From contig CAJNDS010002430.1 of assembly GCA_905221605.1 (NCBI GenBank), positions 189,520 to 253,519 of the forward strand: a stretch of 64,000 bases of DNA. Reading direction: 5' to 3'. Origin of the DNA: Symbiodinium natans. Its lineage: Eukaryota; Sar; Dinophyceae; Suessiales; Symbiodiniaceae. A program made the position numbers and the translations under genes. Within the stretch, counting starts at the first letter, position 1, and each line of letters begins with the position of its first letter. The notes beneath the pieces were generated by a model. The model searched no databases. It had not been told where the DNA came from and worked only from the letters and a program-made list of their open reading frames with translations. Positions 19,101 through 26,400 of the stretch are shown one piece after another.

Positions 19101-21495
19101 ACTTCCATCCATTTTTGAGTAGCCTTCCTAAAGACAGCAAGATGTTATTGGTGTCCGACAACACAAAGTCCTCAGTCACACTGCAGCTACTGAACTGCAA
19201 AACTGCTCGCCGCATACCTTCAACTCGCATCGCACCCCCTTGTGCGTCCTGCAACCTCAGAGAGGTTGGGGTCGAAACTTCGACGCCTGCATCCGACAAT
19301 CTTCGTGGTAACAAACTCACATCTGCTCCTGAATCCAAGATCACCACATGTTGCTTTGTGTCCAACTGGACCATTCGCACATTGAGAGGTTCCGATCCTC
19401 CCTGACTCAGAGGTTCCAATCCTCCTGGAGGTCCCAATCCTCCTTGAACTCTTTCCAAGCTGTTTTCATACCATTGATACAGCTCATCACTCTCATGATC
19501 TTGTTTGTTCTCACTCTCATCCCCGATGTAGTAGCACTCTGGTCCTTGCACCTCTATCCTTCTGGTGAACCAATCACCTTCTTCTTCTGAAACTTCGCTA
19601 AGCTCATAGTGCTCTGTGCCGTCAGGTGGTGTGTTCGCAATGTGATGGAAATCAATGTTCCTCACTCTCCTTATCCTGTATTGGCTCGCACTCTGCGACG
19701 GAGTAACAGACTCGACTGTCGAGTGGGGTACCTCGGTGCTGGCCTCGCTCGCCTGCACTTCTCGAACATTGCGGTTTGGACACTCGTTTCCCCAATGTCC
19801 TCGCTGCTTGCAGAATCGGCAAACATCTCTGTCCAACTTCTTTCCTCCACCTTTCTTTCCTCCTTTGCCATGCTTTCCACCTTTCTTTCCGCCTTTCTTT
19901 CCTCCTTTGTGGAAACCTTTGCCTCGTCCTTTCTTTCCTCCTTTGTAGCTTCCTTTTCGTCCACCTTTTCTCCATTGGCGAAATCCTGCTCCAAAGCTTG
20001 ACCACGAGTAGGATCCTTTTCCTCCTTTGTTTCCTTTGTTGCCTTTGTTTCCTTTTCCTCCTCCTTTCTCGTACACTGCATCCACTTCCATTGGTGCTGG
20101 TCCTTGATCTGCATTCGAACTGCTCGCTGTGTTCTGCAAGGTCTTTTGCTTCAACACCGTCTGGTAATCCCAAGTTTTGCTGCTTTGCTCGTATGAAAGA
20201 ATCGCTTGCTTCACTGACATGTAGTTTGTTCCTTCGGGCATTGTCAAAGTAAGGTGGTCTCGAATCGCCCTCGGTGAACATCGAAGCAAAACTCCCATCA
20301 ACAAATCTCGATCGTAGGTCTTTCCTGAAGCGATCTCGTACTCCCGAACAAGGTTTTCCAGTGAACCAATCTGCTCCACCATGCTCTTGGCCCCATCGAA
20401 GTTGGGAAACATCCCAATCGCTTGACTGAGGGTCAGAGCTCGTTGTTTGGTGGCTGGTTGGTATTCCCAAAGCAAACTTTGATAGAGACGATACCCACAT
20501 CGCTCCCTGCTCCAATTTCGAGACAGTTGCATTGCTGCTCCCCGCATATACGAAGTCAGTATGTGGTAAAGCTTTGTCGAAAGTTCTCTCTCCACTGTAG
20601 TGAGAGTCGAAACATCGATCGGCGTTGCTCCCAGACTTTCAATCATACTTAGAGCTTCTGAGTACTGCGAATCGGCAAAACCTAGCCAATTCAGAAACTG
20701 ATGTTTCCAGGTTGTAAAATCCGGTGGATGTTCTCCCGAGGCTTGTGGGTTCCAAACATCTGGTGCCTTGATCGCCTTTGTCGCACTTTCAATCCTTCGG
20801 TTCAGATCATCCGAACTGCTTGCTTGTTGCTCCAACCTTTGTAGCGCACTCATTCCAACTTGGGTCGCCCTTGTCAATGCAGTCAGAATTTCAGAAAGTT
20901 CTGTGGGTTGTTGGGGTGGTCCATTCTGCTGCATCCCTTGCACTGCAGAAAACTGTAACACGACAAGCACACACAGCATCGCTCCTCTCTGTTGTTTTCT
21001 CACACAAGCACACGAACGCAAGTGATCTCTCCGTGCCCCTCTGCTCAAGCGCCTCCGAAAACATAAATGTTGCAATCTCCACAAACATGACTGACGACAT
21101 GACTGCAAATGCACTGTCGCTTGCAAACATCCAATGCACAACATGATCGCACCTGATACTCCAAGCATAAGCATCATTGCCATTGCTCCATTGTAATCGA
21201 ATTGCATAGTCTTGGGGTCGTAGAGGTTCTTTGCTCCTGGAATGCTGGTCCAAATCCACATCACCAATGGATCTCTTGTTCCATTCATAGTCTTGTCGGA
21301 GTAGAGGCTCTTGTTTGTACATAGGCCATAGAATTTTGATTCCTCCTGGTAGTCGATCTCTGTTTTCTCCTCCTGGTAGTCGATCTCTGCTTTCTCCTTC
21401 TGGTAGTCGATCTCTGCTTTCTCCTTCTGGTAGTCGACCTCTGCTTTCTCCTTCTGGTAGTCGACCTCATCGTCCTGACCAATCTCCCCAGTCAT
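16126..21495 (-). CDS. C1 gag-PR-IN-RT polyprotein (ORF3)
   Basis: Starting at the ATG at 21,495, which overlaps the end of the upstream ORF, the frame has 1,789 codons. Order by approximate residue: acidic repeats with VDYQKEKAE (5-50); two hydrophobic helices at about 102-120 and 170-187; gag from about 188; a Gly/Lys-rich stretch; a CCHC knuckle CRFCKQRGHWGNEC at about 560; protease DSGAD at about 720; an integrase HHCC zinc site (HMATHMP...CDFC) at about 1,090; the integrase core D, D, E near 1,131, 1,190 and 1,229 (MDFMYMG, AIDVEP, RVERHIQ); then copia RT with LDIRDAFLQ and IHVDDELVAG. It ends at a TGA at 16,126. A one-base shift would connect it to the RNase H frame, so it is inactive as read. 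Hydrophobic helices before gag are atypical. Confidence 0.88.
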   Translation of the reverse strand: MTGEIGQDDEVDYQKEKAEVDYQKEKAEIDYQKEKAEIDYQEEKTEIDYQEESKFYGLCTNKSLYSDKTMNGTRDPLVMWIWTSIPGAKNLYDPKTMQFDYNGAMAMMLMLGVSGAIMLCIGCLQATVHLQSCRQSCLWRLQHLCFRRRLSRGARRDHLRSCACVRKQQRGAMLCVLVVLQFSAVQGMQQNGPPQQPTELSEILTALTRATQVGMSALQRLEQQASSSDDLNRRIESATKAIKAPDVWNPQASGEHPPDFTTWKHQFLNWLGFADSQYSEALSMIESLGATPIDVSTLTTVERELSTKLYHILTSYMRGAAMQLSRNWSRERCGYRLYQSLLWEYQPATKQRALTLSQAIGMFPNFDGAKSMVEQIGSLENLVREYEIASGKTYDRDLLMGVLLRCSPRAIRDHLTLTMPEGTNYMSVKQAILSYEQSSKTWDYQTVLKQKTLQNTASSSNADQGPAPMEVDAVYEKGGGKGNKGNKGNKGGKGSYSWSSFGAGFRQWRKGGRKGSYKGGKKGRGKGFHKGGKKGGKKGGKHGKGGKKGGGKKLDRDVCRFCKQRGHWGNECPNRNVREVQASEASTEVPHSTVESVTPSQSASQYRIRRVRNIDFHHIANTPPDGTEHYELSEVSEEEGDWFTRRIEVQGPECYYIGDESENKQDHESDELYQWYENSLERVQGGLGPPGGLEPLSQGGSEPLNVRMVQLDTKQHVVILDSGADVSLLPRRLSDAGVEVSTPTSLRLQDAQGGAMRVEGMRRAVLQFSSCSVTEDFVLSDTNNILLSLGRLLKNGWKFVSVGCKQRQGGETWGEETQAGELVSPDGKARVPVEYQRNSLRLTAEVRGVEQVRAVKVTLAYDFGKVPEKDWSLLPNGTPVHRHFGLEFVKPPTGTWKYRTTIVKVGNEWEVIEATELLERKSDLEDRIPGLLFRSEILTFLHRTPEYLDKCLVEEVAPEEAPKEEEKKMEEEPEWFGRERGAPEELQVPVPKGVVKQQGKAGGHQELELDMGSTIVVNGESLTATSEIEKLREGCRYLGLSVSGSKVKMFRRLCNYLTEEEVADRLRKQRPKARTRPGVPEPTEAEIEEHMATHMPMQPWCDFCAAAKSKQDHTPQSSEAKYEDPGKPVIQMDFMYMGQNSVSLIILDSWTRFSWAIPVPGKAPTKKLAEKVVKFSLEMNYISEEVLFAIDVEPATTALLDLIVAIRQKLGYKAGKYPNKPYHKGRTARVERHIQNLRRQSLTMIEMVEDRIGEKIPEDHALRAWAIHHAAWLFNRYHLHSGTQSTAFQLVYGRPYQGQILPFGEYVFGLAKPGGVKNRSLWTGGIWVGKDDRDMDVITSKDGIFTSRSVRRTQPAWRARETLQLQGSPWTKKAPRLGHTAHAAPLPSIVEEPGKEKEGGENEPEPAGDEAGSDVESSKHDTISDLLLSSGQPTPRSSSTDSNQGGGQKRETEGEEREEPAKASKTADAEEPPTKQQKTAESSPTSADPGSPKGSLFPPLYAGQVEEQEDETGYHEDDLWEERVWKECEEEYEADSEGEEEDEDRPPKVSEEELERLDAEAGKAELDKLANMKVVKTIKKEECSEEGKFLTLRTVFDWRKRDGVWKRRCRIVCREFRAGAQSTEETFSPTSGHAAVRMMFLFHLIYNWELTVLDIRDAFLQVTQKALMYADISPWIRTLLGLDEDHVWKVEKCLPGQRSAAEQWFTHLVEILKRLGFEQFVGIPSILKHRVKKIAVSIHVDDELVAGAKGEGRWLICELEKFFKLTVEGPFPSHRGSGEQLHYLKKEFW

Positions 21496-22210
21496 CTTCC
21501 TCACTTCTAGGGTTTGGCTCCTCGCCCCTTTCTCGCATCCTTCTCCTTTCTGCTCTCCTCCAAGGAGAATTCGGGTAGAGCGTAGTGGCTTGCGTTGCTC
21601 CCACTTGCTTCGGTGGTGGTCCCTTTGGCTCTGGAGGTGGCGCCTTGCTTCCAGCAGGTCGTTCCTTCGGAGGTGGTCCTCTGGAACTGCTCCCTGGTTC
21701 ATTTCTCGCATCTTCCATCCTGGGTTGTAGGGTCCCAGGCCCCGTCCTGGGTTGTAGGGTCCCAGGCCCCGTGTCTCGGCTGGAACTCGCTGTTCCACTG
21801 CTTTGGCTTCGCTGGCCGTACCTGGCCCGAAAGTATGCAACTCCACGAGCAAATTCCTTGGATTCCCTGGCTCTTGCTTCGTCTCCTGAAGGAATTGCAC
21901 CGGCATGTCTTGCAGCATACTCTTCCTCATTCCGGCGGATGTGTTCCGCCACTGCTGCGTTGCTGGGTTCCCCGTCCAGCGTGTGAAGAGGAAGCTTCGT
22001 GCCACTCGGCATTGGGTCCGGAGGTGGACACTCTGGAGCTCGTTCTTGTCCTGGCGGTGGACACTCTGGAGCTTGCTCTGGTTCTGGGCCCGCTGGTGGT
22101 GGCGGTGGCCCTCCTGACTTTGGAAACCGAACTGGCTCCTGCAAGGCTCGTTCCCTTGCTCGCCGTTGAATCCTTTCAGTCTCTGCTGCGAGTGCAGAGA
22201 GTCTCTCCAG
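21467..22210 (-). CDS. C1 ORF2, Pro-rich protein of unknown function
   Basis: This frame is in phase with ORF1 and separated from it by a single TAG at 22,211-22,213. It opens with an Arg/Glu helix (ERLSALAAETERIQRR). Proline-rich stretches follow (two ECPPP copies, GPPPKERPAGSKAPPPEP), then two GPGTLQPR repeats, and it ends EEDDWGDWSGR. It overlaps the ATG of the gag-pol frame by 29 bases. No family is recognised. It may be read by suppression of the TAG, or the TAG may be a mutation in a single ~430-residue protein. Confidence 0.5.
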   Translation of the reverse strand: MERLSALAAETERIQRRARERALQEPVRFPKSGGPPPPPAGPEPEQAPECPPPGQERAPECPPPDPMPSGTKLPLHTLDGEPSNAAVAEHIRRNEEEYAARHAGAIPSGDEARARESKEFARGVAYFRARYGQRSQSSGTASSSRDTGPGTLQPRTGPGTLQPRMEDARNEPGSSSRGPPPKERPAGSKAPPPEPKGPPPKQVGATQATTLYPNSPWRRAERRRMRERGEEPNPRSEEDDWGDWSGR

Positions 22211-22777
22211 CTACCTACGCCTGCGTTGCTCAGCAGACACTTGCTGCTCTTGCAGCTCCAAGGCGATGTGCCCAGACGAAAGTGTTCTCGGCTCCCTTCT
22301 TGGTGTAGGTGGTGCCTCTTGGTACACCATTGTAGTTTCGGGGCTAGAGGAACTAGGACTCCCGATCTCCACTGGCCCGTCTGGTTCTCCTCCTTCCAAG
22401 GGAATGTAATCTCTTCCTTCCACCACTGGTCGTTCGGGCTTCTTCTTCGGCTTTGGAGGCATATAGCTTGGTGCACTTCCACTTCCTTCAGCTGCACTGC
22501 TTGCTGCAGATCCGTAGCCTTTTCCCATGCCAACACGGTGAATTTTGATCTCCTTTCTTCGTGGCTCCATTTCTTCTTCTGGTTCCACTTCTTCCATGGG
22601 CTCTGCGGGTTCCATCGGCTCCATGGGTTCTGTGAGTTCCATTGGCTCCATGGGTTCTGTGAATTCCATTGGCTCCATGGGTTCTGTGAGTTCCATGGGC
22701 TCTGTAGGTTCTGTGGGCTCCATTGGCTCCACAGCATCAGGGTTCCAACCCAAACCATCATCACGGCCACGAGGCAT
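22211..22777 (-). CDS. C1 ORF1, acidic EPMEP-repeat protein
   Basis: The first ATG after the primer-binding site opens a 188-codon frame. Residues about 16-65 are short repeats of EPMEPMELTEP type. A basic/Pro segment (MPPKPKKKPERP) and a Ser/Pro linker follow, and the end is an Arg-rich SAEQRRRR before TAG. The position, 38 bases inside the 5' LTR, fits the first translated product of the element. The function is unknown. Similar low-complexity leaders are not part of the canonical copia layout. Confidence 0.55.
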   Translation of the reverse strand: MPRGRDDGLGWNPDAVEPMEPTEPTEPMELTEPMEPMEFTEPMEPMELTEPMEPMEPAEPMEEVEPEEEMEPRRKEIKIHRVGMGKGYGSAASSAAEGSGSAPSYMPPKPKKKPERPVVEGRDYIPLEGGEPDGPVEIGSPSSSSPETTMVYQEAPPTPRREPRTLSSGHIALELQEQQVSAEQRRRR

Positions 22778-22802
22778 GGCTTCGGTCCCGGATGCACAGT
22801 GT

Positions 22803-22814
22803 GCTCCGCTACCA
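22803..22814 (-). promoter_or_regulatory. C1 primer-binding site (initiator Met tRNA type)
   Basis: Directly inside the 5' LTR the minus strand reads TGGTAGCGGAGC. Eukaryotic initiator tRNA-Met 3' ends are complementary to TGGTAGCAGAG, so only one position differs. Confidence 0.8.
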
Positions 22815-22950
22815 TGCTAAACTTCAAGTCGCTCTTTTTCCTTGAACCGGTAAAAGGCGCTGTCGGTAAAACATGAGTCACAAATCCACACATGCTCATC
22901 AACCCTTTGGGTTGGTAGGTGGGGTTCCCAGGTAGTAGAAAAACTTTACA
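22815..22950 (-). repeat. C1 5' LTR (136 bp)
   Basis: Identical to the 3' LTR at 14,016-14,151. The outer border TTTACA is followed by the AAACT duplication and then by the interrupted C2 LTR sequence. Confidence 0.93.
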
Positions 22951-22955
22951 AAACT

Positions 22956-23012
22956 GCAAAACTCACCGTGTCGCACCCTCACAGGATGACGCACAGTTCT
23001 CGAACTTCTACA
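22956..23012 (-). repeat. C2 3' LTR, proximal piece
   Basis: These 57 bp complete the C2 LTR and end in CTTCTACA, which is TGTAGAAG on the minus strand. CCCCCCCTC at 23,013-23,021 is the C2 polypurine tract (GAGGGGGGG on the minus strand). Confidence 0.85.
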
Positions 23013-23416
23013 CCCCCCCTCGACACGGTGGGTGTCGGCTGGTCCACGCGCAAGTATTGCAGACAAAGCTCACAAGCAACTCGACGCTGCAGATTGCCTG
23101 GGTGGGAATTGCGCAGGGCGGGGCAATTGCTGCGAACATGAAAGGCATATCCATGCCGCGTAGTGATAATTGCTCTCCGACTTTGCTCCACTGGAAGAAA
23201 GGTAAGAAGCTCACTCAGAGATAGAATATGGCGGTGACGCTGTCGGTATTGCTGCACAAAGATTCCAGCGAGGAAGCTGCCAAGCATCGCCAAGGAAAAC
23301 ATCGCAAGGAAGGCGATCAAACTGACTTCCACCTGCTGCTGAGGAACCCATTGCATCCAGAGCTCTCGAACCCAAGTGCGCCTCACAGCGTTCTCAACCT
23401 CAACCATATCAGCCAT
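22979..23416 (-). CDS. C2 ORF3: TM plus Cys/His module (145 aa)
   Basis: This small separate ORF lies 73 bases after the pol stop and runs into the LTR. Layout: an acidic/amphipathic N-terminus (VEVENAVRRTWVRELWMQWV), one strong TM helix at about 32-55 (LIAFLAMFSLAMLGSFLAG), a basic stretch (RQRHRH), then HGYAFHVRSNCPAL and CELCLQ. The H-x4-H-x4-C...C-x2-C order is shared with the C1 pol tail and with C3. The protein is nearly identical to its C3 partner at 39,292-39,729. A 3' membrane protein after pol recalls env-like ORFs of other LTR elements, but nothing here shows a fusion or receptor function. Confidence 0.7.
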   Translation of the reverse strand: MADMVEVENAVRRTWVRELWMQWVPQQQVEVSLIAFLAMFSLAMLGSFLAGIFVQQYRQRHRHILSLSELLTFLPVEQSRRAIITTRHGYAFHVRSNCPALRNSHPGNLQRRVACELCLQYLRVDQPTPTVSRGGVEVRELCVIL

Positions 23417-23489
23417 GGCACGTCCTATGCTCTATACACCGTACCAAGGCAAAGTAAAAGAGGAAAAACTTTGAGCAAATCTCGCGGTG

Positions 23490-26400
23490 TCATGCGTTTA
23501 ACGCGTGCAAGAAAGCGTTCGTCAACTTCTCCGGGTAGTGTTGGGTATTCTTGAGATCGAAGTTGGCGGAATGTGGATGACCATCACCTGGGCACCGAAA
23601 GACCGACAAGCTGCGAGCAACCGACTCCATCGTCGTGATGACGCGCCAACGTTTGTAGATCAACTCGCCATCTCGACCACGCATGCCAAGCGAGCAACCG
23701 TCAACCAACACATCGTGCAACATGTACGGTCGCGACTGCAGAAAACGGATAGTCTGGTTCCATGACCAGTAAGCACAGGCTCGGGGCCACTCGATCGACC
23801 AAGCATGGACGTAGTCACACAGCGACATAAAAGCCTTCCACAGCTTCCTGTGTAGCGACCAGTGCCGTGCCAAGCGACCGCGTCTGTAGGCGGGATCACG
23901 TGCATGTAGATGCTGGTACAGACAACCACCGGTGCACGGAGTACTGGCCCACAGGTAGACGAAACCCCCCCTGCGAATGTGGAGAGTGCAGATCTGTTGA
24001 AGCTGCGCTGTAGTGGCCGGGTCTCCGCCGTCATCTGCCTCACTAACAGTCAACACACCAACCCAGGAGCACGCTCGCGACGCAGCCAACATGCTCGACA
24101 TGGGAGGCGCACAGAACTCAACCACCAACCACTTGGCAAACTCCATCAAACGATACCGATCTGCAAGAGATACATGATCCTTGCCAGCCACAGCAGCACC
24201 AAGCAAGCCAACGAAACACGCCAACTCACCAACGCAAGCTGCAACAGTGACTTCGGACAAACCAAGGCTCAACATGTGTTTCAACGTAGTCCGGGCATCT
24301 AATGATTTTGTGAAGAGGTCTGCGACGTTGGAGGCTCCTCGCACTCCGAAGATGAAGAGAAGTCGCTGTCGGAGCTGATCTTGTATAAAGCATGCTCTCA
24401 GATCTATATGTCTGACACGCCTCAAGCCGTCAGCCCTGCTGATGGCAATGGCGGCCTCGGAGTCGCAAAAGAGGTGCGGTGCGCACAACTCCTCCCATCC
24501 AAACACGTGGGAAATTGCCCTTCGGATTGAAAGTGATTCCTTTGCTCCCGCAACCAATCCGTACAACTCCGACTCTGCTGAGCTAAGAGCGACAGCTTGT
24601 TGAAGCCGTGACCACGCTTTCAAGCAGAAACCACCAAGCATGATGCAACCACCGCTCACACTCTTGCGATCAACGCTCCTCTCACTGCCCCATGACGCAT
24701 CCACGTAGCAATCCAACCGAAGGCTCCGTTCATCAACTGGATGGACGATTTGTCGAAAGTCCTGAACATGCCGAAGATACCGTAATACCATCCGCATCGC
24801 ACGTTCATGCTTCTCACGTGGACTGGCCTGGCCTCGAGCTAGCATGGAAACATAATATGCTAGATCCACGCGCGTCATGGCCAACCATGAAAGGCGTCCC
24901 AGCGTAGAGCGATATCGAGCAGCAGCTTCTGAGCTCAACTCCCGTTCCAAGACTTCTTCTTCTCTGTCGTAAAGTTCTCGAAGATTCGGCGGCGTCGGGC
25001 AAGACTTCGGACTCCTCCCAAGTCCAAAACCCTCATAGATCTCCTGGTAGTACTCGCCTGCCATGCCAATCACCAAAGAGTCCTCGCCCTTCTTCCTGGT
25101 GATTTGACGACCAAGAAACGTGATTTGCTGATCACGATCCAAGTCAGCGGTCACCTTGATCTTCACCGCGCTCTTAAGCTTCTCCACCACGTAGTAGATG
25201 GCCTCGTCGCTGTCGCCGCTGATGAGGAGATCGTCTACGTAGCACAACACTGCCACCCTCTGTCCACCGAGAACCACACCTGAGAAGAGGCATGGCTCTG
25301 TCTCGCATGGAGTGAGGTCGCAGAGGCGCTTGAGGAGCTTTGCGAGATGACGAGCCCAGGTCTGGGCCGCGGCTCTCAACCCATAAAGAGCCTTGCGAAG
25401 TCGCATGAACCCAGGGCGTCCATTGGGACCGGTAACTCCAGCAGGGAGCCGCACCACCACCGTGCCGTCTTCTTCTTCTAACTCTGCGAACAAGAACGCC
25501 GTACTGACGTCGAGGCCTACGACGTTCTGCCTCTTCGAGCCGGCATAAAAGAGGAAGGTCCTCAATGCCTCGGCTGAGCTGGTCGCCGCAGAAATGCCAA
25601 GCTGAGCAGCCGTTGCTCCCTGGGCGAAATCACGCGCAACAACCCGACAACGAACCAGTGGTCTTTCTTTGCCGTCAACCCGCTCCAGCTTTGCATTTGA
25701 CACCCATCTTGTGGATATCACTTTCTGCTTCGGATCCACATGCCAAATCACATCACCGACTGCAAGGAACTCAAGCGCACTCAACTCACGTAACATGCCT
25801 TCGTAGGTCAGACCAAGATCCAATGCATGTCCGGTGACATCATCCTTGGAAGATGAGGGCATTTCAACCACAAGAGTCTCACCGCCAAGCTTCACTGTCT
25901 GTCCTCCGGTACTGGGATTTGCAACAGCGGCGAAACCCAACGACTCACGGAACAAGACGTTGTTGACCATGGCATCGGACTCTGGTTCTGGCACCCGATC
26001 CAGGCTTTCTGGCTCAACTTCCATGAAGTCAGCCTCTTCTGAAGCTGCAGGTTCAACTCCAACAGAGTCTCCGGGACGAAGTTCACCCTCAAGCACCCCT
26101 TCAGGCAAGAAGGACTCACCGAGGCCTCGCTCTCCCTCATCTTCAGTCGGTTCATAATCCTGCACATCATCAGGCAACTCCAACCCGACGTCAAGCTCAC
26201 CAAAAGCACGCGAACCAAGATCAAGCTCGACTCCTTCGATCTCCAACTCATGCTGGGCATCTTCAAGCACAAACTGATTCGGATCAAAAGAGCTCTTCAC
26301 GTACGCAGCGTATCTGTCACGACACTTCTGAGTGTGCCACGCCTTGTCCGCCGGAACACCCCTCAATCGACACGCTCGACACCTCGGGGTCCTGCCATTT

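Larger units (their letters stand above)
14016..22950 (-). mobile_element. C1: Ty1/copia-like LTR retrotransposon nested in C2 LTR
   Basis: The element is 8,935 bp long and bounded by two 136-bp LTRs with TG...CA ends, which are identical as far as I can read. A 5-bp target duplication AAACT lies at 14,011-14,015 and 22,951-22,955. A primer-binding site (TGGTAGCGGAGC) and a polypurine tract lie inside the LTRs. The order gag, PR, IN, RT, RNase H is that of Ty1/copia. Identical LTRs mean a recent insertion. Even so, the coding region has one frameshift in RT and one in-frame TAG near the 5' end. The element interrupts the 3' LTR of C2, so it is the younger of the two. Confidence 0.92.

Noticed and set aside
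22166-22876. Plus-strand frames rich in FHGLCRFCGLHW-type repeats
   Set aside because: Antisense shadow of the EPMEP repeats of C1 ORF1.
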